NCBI RefSeq assembly: GCF_947495725.1
Contig: NZ_CANLZZ010000003.1
Location: 490,341 to 554,340, forward strand
Origin: an uncultured Lutibacter sp.
GTDB taxonomy: Bacteria; Bacteroidota; Bacteroidia; Flavobacteriales; Flavobacteriaceae
Direction: 5' to 3'
DNA length: 64,000 nt
The notes under the pieces were generated by a model. It had not been told where the DNA came from, ran no database searches, and was given only the letters and a program-made list of their open reading frames with translations. Below, in pieces: positions 57,015 through 64,000 of the stretch (its first letter is position 1; each line of letters starts with the position of its first letter). A program made the position numbers and the translations under genes.

Positions 57015-60000
57015 TTAAAAATTAGCATTTAAACCTAAAGTAAACGTAGGTCTTAAATTAAATATTAAACTTTCTGGGTCAACATTCCATTTGTTAAAAT
57101 TAATTAACGCCAAATTTGTTGCTTGAAAGCTTACGCTTAACCTGTTTAAACCTGCTGAACGTGCAGTTTTTTCGCTTAACTCATAAAAAAGTACTACTTC
57201 TTTTAACCTAATATGAGAGGCATCATCAATAAGCTGACTTCCGTATTTATAATAAGTTGTGTAAGTATCGAGTGAAGCATCTGCTCTTGTAGTTGGAATT
57301 CTTGGAATATCGGTTATTGCTTCATCGCCTGGGTTTTGCCATCTATTTTCAAAATCTCTATGAATATAATGATTGCCTCCAAATTTATTTGGTAATTCAG
57401 CATAATTTAAAAAGTTTGTATTTCTAAATACATGACCAAGTTTAAAGCTCGTTAATGCCCTTAAAGTAAAGTTGTTGTATGAAAATTGGTTAACCCAACC
57501 TCCATAGAATTTTGGAGTAGTAGTTCCCTGATATTTAAGTGCTTCAACAACATCAATATCTCTGTTTACTAACTCTTCATTTTCATCCAAAAATTGAGGG
57601 TCACCTTCACTATTTAAACCTTCAAATTGATAACTGTAAAGATAATTTAATGGTGTATTTACAAGAGGAGATCTCAAAACAGTATATGCATAAGGTGTTT
57701 CATCAGGTACATCAACTTTAGTTACCTCGTTTTTATTATAACTAAAATTCAATGATGAATTATACTTAAACTTTTCACCATCAACTACTAGTCCTTGGAT
57801 AGAGATATCAACACCTTTATTTTCCATTTCGCCTGCGTTGATCAGAGCAGAATTAAAACCTAATATTGATGGGAATATTACATTTGATAATAAGTCTTTA
57901 CTTTTTCGGTTGTAATATTCAATACTACCATTTAATCTGTTATTAAACATTCCAAAATCAACGCCTAAATTAGTTACATAAACCTTCTCTAACCTTAATT
58001 CAGGATTTTTTACATTTGATATAAAGGCATATTGGTTTCCTGAGAAAGGGTCACTTGATATACCAGCTTGTACAAATGGGCTTGTTGAATTATTTACGTT
58101 ACCATTACTACCATAAGTTGTTCTTAATGACAATCTATCAAATATTTTACTCTCAAAGAAATCTTCTTTATAAATATCCCACTTACCACCTACTGAAAAT
58201 AAAGGAATGTTTTTATACTTTTTACTTGCTCCAAAAAGATTTGCATCATCTAAACGTATACTTCCTGTTAATGAATACTTTCTGTCATATGTATAAGCAA
58301 AATTACCATAGTATGAAATGAATCTATTTTCATTTTCATAAATAGCTTCTTGATTAGGTATTTGATTTTGACCAAAAAAGTATACCGTTGGAAATAAATC
58401 TGCATAGTTAATATTTTTCGCAAAATCTAATGATTGATCATCATAACCATACAATCTATTTCTATAATAATCTTCCAATTCCTTTCTTGCTTCATATCCA
58501 GCAATTGCGCTAATATTGTGCAAATCTTCTTTAAATGACTGATTATAATTTAATTGTAATCTTCCAGATTGTGTTTCATTATGCTGATTATTAATATCCA
58601 AAAAACTTCCCTTTGGTATGGCACTAACAATACCTCCCCCAGAATTTGTTGTATAAGTATTTATTAAATTTCGTACCTGAAATGTATTTTCATTAAATAA
58701 ATTTTCAGTTTTAATTGAACCTTTTTCAAATTGATACCTACCTTCTAAAGATAAATAATCGGTTATTTTATAATTTAAAGCTGCCTGAAGTCTTATTTGA
58801 GAATTTACATCTCTGTTATTATTATTTTCAAACTCTTGCATTAAATTATAATCCCAATTGTAAGGGTAACCATTTTCTACACTCCGTATTTCTTTAAATT
58901 CATCGTAAAACCCTTGTGGCTGTGATAAGTACTCACCATCACTTCCTAAAATATTTTGGTATTGGTCTAAACTTTGAGCGTTAAAAACTGATAAACCATT
59001 AAATTTTGTCTTATTGTGTGAATAGTTAATTCTACCGGTGAAAGTAAGTTTAGACGTTAAATCAATTTGATTGCTAATGTTTGCAATAATCTGATCTCTA
59101 TCATTATTTTTGAAAGAATTAATATTTCTATTTTGATTATAAACTAAAGAAGCTTGATAGCTACTGTTTTCTCCTCCACCACCAACGCTAATATTATGCT
59201 GCATCCAAGTTTGATTAGCTAAAAATAAATCTTCAAATTGACCTCTACTATCTATTGTTTTTAAGTTGTTTAGTACTGAATTTGCCTCTTCATCTGAAAT
59301 TTGCCCTTCATTTAGTAATAGATAAGTTTCTAAACCTTTACTTATACTTGATGAGTTAAAATCGTTTGGTAAGTTTCTCCAAGAATTATCGGCTATATGC
59401 TTTTCAAATTCTAAAAAACTTTCAGTAGAACCATATAACTGATCGTGTAAATCTAATTGTGATGTTATTGAAAAATTTGAAGAATAATTAATTGTTGTTT
59501 TGCTGTTTTTGGAACCTTTACTTGTAACTATAACTATTACTCCATTGGCAGCTCTAATACCCCAAATAGATGCTGCAGCAGCATCTTTTAAAATTGTAAT
59601 ACTCTCAACATCATTTGGGTTAATGGTTTCCAATCCTTGTTCTATAGGAAATCCATCAACTACAATTAAAGGTTTACTAATTGAATTGATAGTACTTGTA
59701 CCCCTAACTATTGCAACATTATTTCCATCATCATCAGTATCAAATAAAATACCTGCAACTTCCCCTTCAATTTTATCGAATACATTTTGAGATGTTTTTA
59801 CACCTAACGTTTTAGTATTTATGCTTTCAAAAGATCCAGTAGCGCGTTCTTTAGAAAGTTTTTGATAACCTGTGCTAATTACAACTTCTTTTAAATCGTT
59901 AGTATTTTCTAATAAGGTTACATTTAAAACACTTTGGTTCTGAATTTTAAACTCTTGGGTTGCATACCCAATGTACGAAAATCTAATAACTTCTCCTGGC

Positions 60001-60542
60001 ACAACTTTAATTGTGTAATTCCCTTCAAAATCAGTAGCTAAACCTCTCATTTTTGCACTTCCCTTTGTACCTACCAATACATTAACACCCGGAATTGGAT
60101 TTCCATCTTTATCAATAACTTTACCCGAAATACTTTGTTGAGGCATTTCAACTAAATCGGTTCCTACAAAAGCTGGTCTTCTTTTTAAAAGAATTGTTTG
60201 ATCTTCTGTGAAATCATATGTAAACACTGTATTAGATAAACACATATCTAATAATTTATAGGTTCTTATAGTCCCTTTGTTTAAATTAAACTTAGATGAG
60301 CTTTCAAAAACATCAGAGGGAAAAACAAATGAATAATCAGTTTGATTTTCAATTAAATTAAAAACTTCATCAATTGACAATTGAATGTCATTATCAATTT
60401 TAATTTTATCATTCTGAGAAACACCTATATTAGGTGTTAAAGCGAAAATGGTTGTACAAAAGAGAAAAATAAAAACTCGCATAATATTTTTAAACATATT
60501 CCTTTTAACCCAAGGAACAAGGTTACTAAATTTAATTTCCAT
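57015..60542 (-). CDS. SusC/RagA-family TonB-dependent receptor with STN domain
   Basis: 1175 aa outer-membrane transporter. Signal peptide (about 16-43, IFLFCTTIFALTPNIGVSQ), then an STN signalling domain (about 50-120, LSIDEVFNLIENQTDYSFVF), a carboxypeptidase-regulatory-like domain (about 138-222), plug (about 230-345 with VVDGFPIEQGLETINPNDVESITILKDAAAASIWG) and a 22-strand-type barrel ending in aromatic LGLNANF. The STN domain marks it as a transducer that talks to a FecR anti-sigma factor, and such a gene lies 90 nt upstream. Together with SusD it imports one ligand in a TonB-dependent way. Confidence 0.95.
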   Translation of the reverse strand: MEIKFSNLVPWVKRNMFKNIMRVFIFLFCTTIFALTPNIGVSQNDKIKIDNDIQLSIDEVFNLIENQTDYSFVFPSDVFESSSKFNLNKGTIRTYKLLDMCLSNTVFTYDFTEDQTILLKRRPAFVGTDLVEMPQQSISGKVIDKDGNPIPGVNVLVGTKGSAKMRGLATDFEGNYTIKVVPGEVIRFSYIGYATQEFKIQNQSVLNVTLLENTNDLKEVVISTGYQKLSKERATGSFESINTKTLGVKTSQNVFDKIEGEVAGILFDTDDDGNNVAIVRGTSTINSISKPLIVVDGFPIEQGLETINPNDVESITILKDAAAASIWGIRAANGVIVIVTSKGSKNSKTTINYSSNFSITSQLDLHDQLYGSTESFLEFEKHIADNSWRNLPNDFNSSSISKGLETYLLLNEGQISDEEANSVLNNLKTIDSRGQFEDLFLANQTWMQHNISVGGGGENSSYQASLVYNQNRNINSFKNNDRDQIIANISNQIDLTSKLTFTGRINYSHNKTKFNGLSVFNAQSLDQYQNILGSDGEYLSQPQGFYDEFKEIRSVENGYPYNWDYNLMQEFENNNNRDVNSQIRLQAALNYKITDYLSLEGRYQFEKGSIKTENLFNENTFQVRNLINTYTTNSGGGIVSAIPKGSFLDINNQHNETQSGRLQLNYNQSFKEDLHNISAIAGYEARKELEDYYRNRLYGYDDQSLDFAKNINYADLFPTVYFFGQNQIPNQEAIYENENRFISYYGNFAYTYDRKYSLTGSIRLDDANLFGASKKYKNIPLFSVGGKWDIYKEDFFESKIFDRLSLRTTYGSNGNVNNSTSPFVQAGISSDPFSGNQYAFISNVKNPELRLEKVYVTNLGVDFGMFNNRLNGSIEYYNRKSKDLLSNVIFPSILGFNSALINAGEMENKGVDISIQGLVVDGEKFKYNSSLNFSYNKNEVTKVDVPDETPYAYTVLRSPLVNTPLNYLYSYQFEGLNSEGDPQFLDENEELVNRDIDVVEALKYQGTTTPKFYGGWVNQFSYNNFTLRALTSFKLGHVFRNTNFLNYAELPNKFGGNHYIHRDFENRWQNPGDEAITDIPRIPTTRADASLDTYTTYYKYGSQLIDDASHIRLKEVVLFYELSEKTARSAGLNRLSVSFQATNLALINFNKWNVDPESLIFNLRPTFTLGLNANF

Positions 60543-60590
60543 AAATTTGCTTTTTGGTTAATTAATATTTCATTGATTGATCACTGTATA

Positions 60591-60632
60591 GGGATGAAGT
60601 TATGTTTGGTAGACGACACTTCATTCCTTTTT
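60591..60632. other. Imperfect hairpin between fecR and susC
   Basis: GGGATGAAGT (60591-60600) pairs with ACTTCATTCC (60618-60627) with one G-U. On the plus strand a T-run follows; on the minus strand, the sense of the operon, an A-run precedes it. So it is not a terminator for the operon, but may act as an RNA structure in the susC leader or stop antisense transcription. Confidence 0.4.
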
Positions 60633-61781
60633 TTATTTTATATAAATAATTCTATCTTCTATTTTATAATTAATTCTATTTAAATTTTCTAGCGTTATTA
60701 ATGCGTGTTCAACATTTTGGTATTTTTTAAATACCCCTGTAATCTTAACATTTTTTGCAGTCTCATTTTCGAAAACAAATTCAATATCATACCATCGTTC
60801 TAAAATATTTGAAATTTCAAGGAGTGATTTATTCTTAAATCGTAATAATCCAGTTTTCCAGGCAGTTTCAAATGCAGCATCTACTTTATTTATGTATATT
60901 TCCTTTGAATCTTCATTATAAACTAATTTATGGTTAGGTACCAACTCCTCATTTGAATCGTTAACATTAATAGAAACTTTTCCTTCAACTAAAATCGTTT
61001 CAACTGTGTTTTCGTTTTTATAAGCCTTTACATTAAACTCAGTACCTAAAACTTCAATAAAATGATTGTCTTTCTTTACTCTAAATTTATCACCGTTATG
61101 TAAAACACTAGATGATACATCAAAATAAGCTTCACCATAAATCAACTCTACATCTCTTGGCTTACCCTGAACAAATTTTACAGGATATTTAAATTGAGAA
61201 TCTGCATTAAGCCAAACTTTTGTACCATCGGACAACTCCATATAAAACTCACCTCCTCTTGGAATAGTTAAATAGTTGAAAGCAATTTTTTCAACAGGTT
61301 TCTCTTTATTTGAATGGTAAACAATTTTCTCACCATCTGAACTTACTTTTTCCGATTTATACTCCTTCCCTTTTTCTAAGGCTACATTAGTCCCATCTTC
61401 CAAAGTTAAGGTGGCCTTATCAGTCCCAATTTCTATGTTATTTTCAATTACAACAACTTCGTTCTTTTTAGAAAACTGATTTTTAGTTAAAATATACCCC
61501 ACACTAACTAAAATAAGCAAAGCTGCAGCATATTTTAAACTAGATTTCATATAGATTATATATTTTTTCTTTTGAATACGTTTAAATAATTTTCTTTTTT
61601 CAATTTCTGAATCAAAATCCATTAAATTATATTCCACATAATAATTTAGCTTTATAAAATTTTCGAAATGTTTTTTATTTTCCTTTTCAATCAACCAGTC
61701 TGAAAGATATTCCAAGTCCTTCAAAGATGCAGACTTTGAAAAATATTTCACAATTATATTTTCTATTCTTTTTGAGATCAT
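60633..61781 (-). CDS. FecR-family anti-sigma factor
   Basis: 382 aa. N-terminal cytoplasmic sigma-binding part (about 1-80, LKDLEYLSDWLIEKENKKHFENF), one transmembrane helix (about 83-101, LKYAAALLILVSVGYIL), and a periplasmic FecR domain (FNYLTIPRGGEFYMELSDGTKVWLNADS, VELIYGEAYFDV, FRVKKDNHFIEVLGTEFNVKAY) followed by the C-terminal DUF4974-like domain that contacts the STN domain. It holds back the ECF sigma factor until the receptor reports ligand binding. Unusually it is divergent from its sigma gene, with 95 nt between them, and heads the receptor operon. Confidence 0.95.
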   Translation of the reverse strand: MISKRIENIIVKYFSKSASLKDLEYLSDWLIEKENKKHFENFIKLNYYVEYNLMDFDSEIEKRKLFKRIQKKKYIIYMKSSLKYAAALLILVSVGYILTKNQFSKKNEVVVIENNIEIGTDKATLTLEDGTNVALEKGKEYKSEKVSSDGEKIVYHSNKEKPVEKIAFNYLTIPRGGEFYMELSDGTKVWLNADSQFKYPVKFVQGKPRDVELIYGEAYFDVSSSVLHNGDKFRVKKDNHFIEVLGTEFNVKAYKNENTVETILVEGKVSINVNDSNEELVPNHKLVYNEDSKEIYINKVDAAFETAWKTGLLRFKNKSLLEISNILERWYDIEFVFENETAKNVKITGVFKKYQNVEHALITLENLNRINYKIEDRIIYIK

Positions 61782-61876
61782 TTCCTAGATTTCTTATACA
61801 TATGAAACAATAATTTTACAATACCCTTAAAGAAACTTAATTTTTTTTTTACATTGCGAAAGTTTTTACAAAAAAA

Positions 61877-62470
61877 ATGAAGAAAGACTTTTCAAATAAT
61901 AAAATATTAATCAAAGAATTTAAAAAAGGAAACGAAAAAGCCTTAAACTACATCGTGGAAACATATCATCATAGATTATGCTTGTATATTTATAGTTTAT
62001 CTAATGACTATGATGGTGCAAAAGACAGTGTTCAAAATGTTTTTATGAAATTGTGGGAAAAACGCTCTCAATTACCTGAAATTAAATCTTTTAAAAGTTA
62101 TTTATACAAAGCAGCCTATAATGATTTTTTAAATCAAATAAGAGGAAGAAAAGAAACATTAATATTTGAAAAAATTCATATAGAAACAATCGGTTCAATT
62201 GAATCAGAGAATTCTGAAGATTTAGATGAGAAAATAAAAGCTGTAAAGAGTGAAATTGAAAATTTACCTCCAAAATGCAAAGAAATATTTTTAATGAGTA
62301 AACAAGAAGGCTTAACTTATATTGAAATTTCTGAGCACTTAAACATTTCTCTAAAAACTGTTGAAGGGCAAATGTTAAACGCTTTTAAAAAATTAAAAAG
62401 TAAATTGGGTAATAAAATTAATTTACTTTTTTTAATTTTTGATTTAAGAGGAGGTTTTAAATCTCGTTAA
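61877..62470 (+). CDS. ECF-type RNA polymerase sigma factor
   Basis: 197 aa. Region 2 (about 20-95): EKALNYIVETYHHRLCLYIYSLSNDYDGAKDSVQNVFMKLWEKR, SFKSYLYKAAYNDFLNQIR. Region 4 (about 130-185): LPPKCKEIFLMSKQEGLTYIEISEHLNISLKTVEGQMLNAFKKLKSKL. Matches the Bacteroidetes ECF group controlled by FecR-type anti-sigma factors. It probably drives the divergent fecR-susC-susD operon. Transcribed alone; no terminator is obvious after it. Confidence 0.93.
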   Translation: MKKDFSNNKILIKEFKKGNEKALNYIVETYHHRLCLYIYSLSNDYDGAKDSVQNVFMKLWEKRSQLPEIKSFKSYLYKAAYNDFLNQIRGRKETLIFEKIHIETIGSIESENSEDLDEKIKAVKSEIENLPPKCKEIFLMSKQEGLTYIEISEHLNISLKTVEGQMLNAFKKLKSKLGNKINLLFLIFDLRGGFKSR

Positions 62471-62522
62471 TTTTTATCAAGTAAAGTAAAATAAATTCCA
62501 TCTCATAAAATTTTCGAAGCCA

Positions 62523-62771
62523 TCAAGTAACTTTGAATAAGGCTTTATAATCTTCGTTTCTATCAATATTATGTCTATTATAAAAAGTAGCAACTGAGTC
62601 TTTTTTAGCAAAATATTCTAAGGCACTAATCACCCCACCATCCAGATCAGAAAGGAAAAAGCTCATTTCGTTTTCAGTTGACATAGAAAACTTAGCTACC
62701 ACGGTATAGTCTGTAATTACCATTGTGATTGTACGTTTAAAGTACTCTGTGTATTTCGCTACAGCTGGTAC
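62523..62771 (-). pseudogene. Degenerate C-terminal fragment of unknown origin
   Basis: Open from just after a TAG at 62772-62774: WVPAVAKYTEYFKRTITMV, then ITDYTVVAKFSMSTENEMS, LSDLDGGVISALEYFAKKD, RHNIDRNEDYKALFKV and stop. It is in the same frame as the sulfatase remnant upstream, separated only by that TAG, but does not look like sulfatase sequence. I recognise no family. Probably the tail of another lost gene joined to the sulfatase piece. Confidence 0.45.
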
Positions 62772-63140
62772 CCACTAAGTCGAATTATACCGTATTCCTA
62801 TTTCTAAAACAGGTACTCCATAAACCCCTGTTCTAAAAGATTGTTGTCCTGTAAAAATTGCGGTTCTCGAAGGGGAACATGTTGGGTACATATAAGCATT
62901 ATCAAATATTAGACTTTCATTTGCAAGTGCATCTAAAGCTGGAGTTTCAAAATAAGTTGATCCATTAAAACCAACATCTGCATACCCCAAATCATCAACC
63001 AAAATAAATACGATATTTGTTTTTTTTGATGAGTTATTCGACACTTTTGTTTTTAATTGAGATTTACAAGAAGTTAGTACAATTGAGCATAGTAATAATA
63101 TTTTAAAATTTATTCTTAATTTTTGCTTTATAAAACTCAT
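62772..63140 (-). pseudogene. Truncated sulfatase, N-terminal remnant
   Basis: Begins like an intact S1 sulfatase lipoprotein: ATG at 63140, signal to VLTSCKS, then NIVFILVDDLGYADVGFNGSTYFETP, CSPSRTAIFTGQQSFRTGVYG with the formylglycine Cys, and VPVLE. After that, where the family continues for about 350 residues, the frame reads IGIRYNST and stops at TAG (62772-62774). Without the rest of the catalytic domain it cannot be an active sulfatase. Confidence 0.85.
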
Positions 63141-63469
63141 ATTTTTAATTCTCAATTATTAAATAACTTTTTATTACTAGTCAAAACTATTTTTATTATT
63201 AAAAACAGTCGTATGCAACAGTCTAATGAATGTTTCTATAAGTGTTAATTATGCTTTTTACCAATTAAATTAGACCTTTTTGTTAATTATACTTTAGAGA
63301 AAAAAATAAAACTGCCTAGTATTTTATATACACACAATCTTTAAATAAAGTATATTTTGTTTTCTATTTTTTCTTTTGAAAAGAATTTCATTATAAATAG
63401 TAGGAAAACCTCTTTAAAAAAACTTGTTTGTTTCAGTGCCATTTTAGTGATTCACTCTCTCGTAAAATG
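63141..63469. other. Intergenic region
   Basis: About 330 nt, very A/T-rich, between the sulfatase remnant and the methyltransferase gene. I see no gene, clear hairpin or repeat. Confidence 0.5.
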
Positions 63470-64000
63470 CTAAAAAACTTTATAAAATGTTGTTTTAATT
63501 CTCCCTTTTGAATCACCTAAGTTAATAGATAAAAGTTCTCTTTCTTCTATAACCTTAAAATTAAAAGGAGGCGCAATAATGTCTATTCCGCTTTGTTTTT
63601 TCAATCTAATTCCTTGTCCCGAAATAATATCTTTATTAGGAATAAAACTTCTATTTGGCAAATGTTCTGTAAGGATTACATATTTGTAATTAGTTAACTT
63701 CTTTATGTTTTTATGAATTTCAGCATTCGATAAATGTTGGTATACTTGTCTAATTAAAACGCAATCTGCACTAGGCAAATTATCTTCTGCAATATCTAAA
63801 CAAAGAAATTCTAAATTTTTATTTTTAAATTTTTTTCTATTATAATTTATAAGGTTATAAACAATATCCACGGCAACATAATTATTTGAGTATTTAACTA
63901 AATCCTTACCTACATTGAAATCGCCACAACCTAAATCACAAACATTAAGTTGAGGATTAAACGACTTTAAGAAAGATGAAATTACACTTATATAAGGCTC
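63470..64000 (-). CDS. Class I SAM-dependent methyltransferase, partial
   Basis: The frame runs from the right window edge for 176 residues to a stop at 63470; the N-terminus is outside. The SAM-binding motif I is VCDLGCGDFNVGKDLV and motif II is YVAVDIVYNLINYN; FLCLDIAEDNLPSADCVLIRQVYQHLSN gives the post-II acidic loop and motif IV. Rossmann-fold methyltransferase of the Methyltransf_11/25 type. Substrate unknown; relatives often lie in surface-glycan clusters, but nothing in the window shows this one does. Confidence 0.8.
   Translation of the reverse strand, partial: EPYISVISSFLKSFNPQLNVCDLGCGDFNVGKDLVKYSNNYVAVDIVYNLINYNRKKFKNKNLEFLCLDIAEDNLPSADCVLIRQVYQHLSNAEIHKNIKKLTNYKYVILTEHLPNRSFIPNKDIISGQGIRLKKQSGIDIIAPPFNFKVIEERELLSINLGDSKGRIKTTFYKVF

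Noticed and set aside
59500..59790. Plus-strand ORF of 96 codons inside susC
   Set aside because: Antisense to the conserved plug domain; the frame is open because of codon bias in the opposite gene.

Overview
The window is AT-rich chromosomal DNA of a Bacteroidota bacterium, most likely a marine member of the Flavobacteriaceae. The evidence is SusC/SusD-type outer-membrane genes, a type IX secretion C-terminal signal, FecR/ECF sigma regulation, TAnnTTTG (-7) promoter boxes of the Bacteroidetes type, hardly any Shine-Dalgarno sequences, and several sulfatases next to glycosidases. I cannot name the genus from sequence reading alone. I see no tRNA or rRNA genes, no CRISPR array and no intact insertion sequence.

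Layout. 1-7.7 kb is housekeeping: pyrD (cut by the left edge), pheT, recG, an RsmB-type rRNA methyltransferase and a DUF2461 protein. 7.9-18.8 kb is a plus-strand carbohydrate locus without SusC/D: a secreted beta-helix protein, an acidic-linker lipoprotein, a GntR-type regulator with a sugar-binding-like sensor, a divergent GH36-like enzyme, a formylglycine sulfatase, an unassigned barrel-type glycosidase and a GH29 alpha-fucosidase. 18.8-26.3 kb is a complete minus-strand histidine operon hisG-D-C-B-H-A-F-IE. It is preceded by an 18-residue leader peptide with four consecutive His codons and a transcription attenuator, and three of its gene junctions carry palindromic repeats. 26.5-30.2 kb is purL. 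30.3-34.2 kb is an anaerobic module: focA-type channel, pflA and pflB. 34.7-38.3 kb holds two tandem long-chain acyl-CoA ligases, followed by an AraC remnant. 38.8-43.7 kb is dnaX, miaE, a HAD phosphatase, a DUF4268 protein and mnmE, followed by a convergent nitroreductase.

44.6-63.2 kb is a second accessory region. A sulfatase and a GH2 beta-galactosidase form a minus-strand pair. Divergent from them is a membrane-bound winged-helix regulator whose promoter overlaps an 11-bp inverted repeat. Next come remains of a broken system: a SusC N-terminus with a stop at codon 3, joined to a twice-frameshifted type IX cargo C-terminus. Then follows an intact minus-strand operon FecR anti-sigma, SusC with STN domain, SusD, TlpA-like lipoprotein and thioredoxin-like protein, with its ECF sigma factor divergent. 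A truncated sulfatase and a partial methyltransferase end the window.

How the genes work together. The first locus and the sulfatase/GH2 pair look like tools for desulfating and trimming sulfated galactose- or fucose-containing algal glycans (inference). The SusCD-thioredoxin operon probably imports a ligand sensed by the STN/FecR/sigma relay; it contains no glycosidase, so its ligand need not be a glycan. The best candidates for a second look are the his attenuator, the SusCD-thioredoxin system, the membrane winged-helix regulator with its operator-like repeat, and the unassigned glycosidase.
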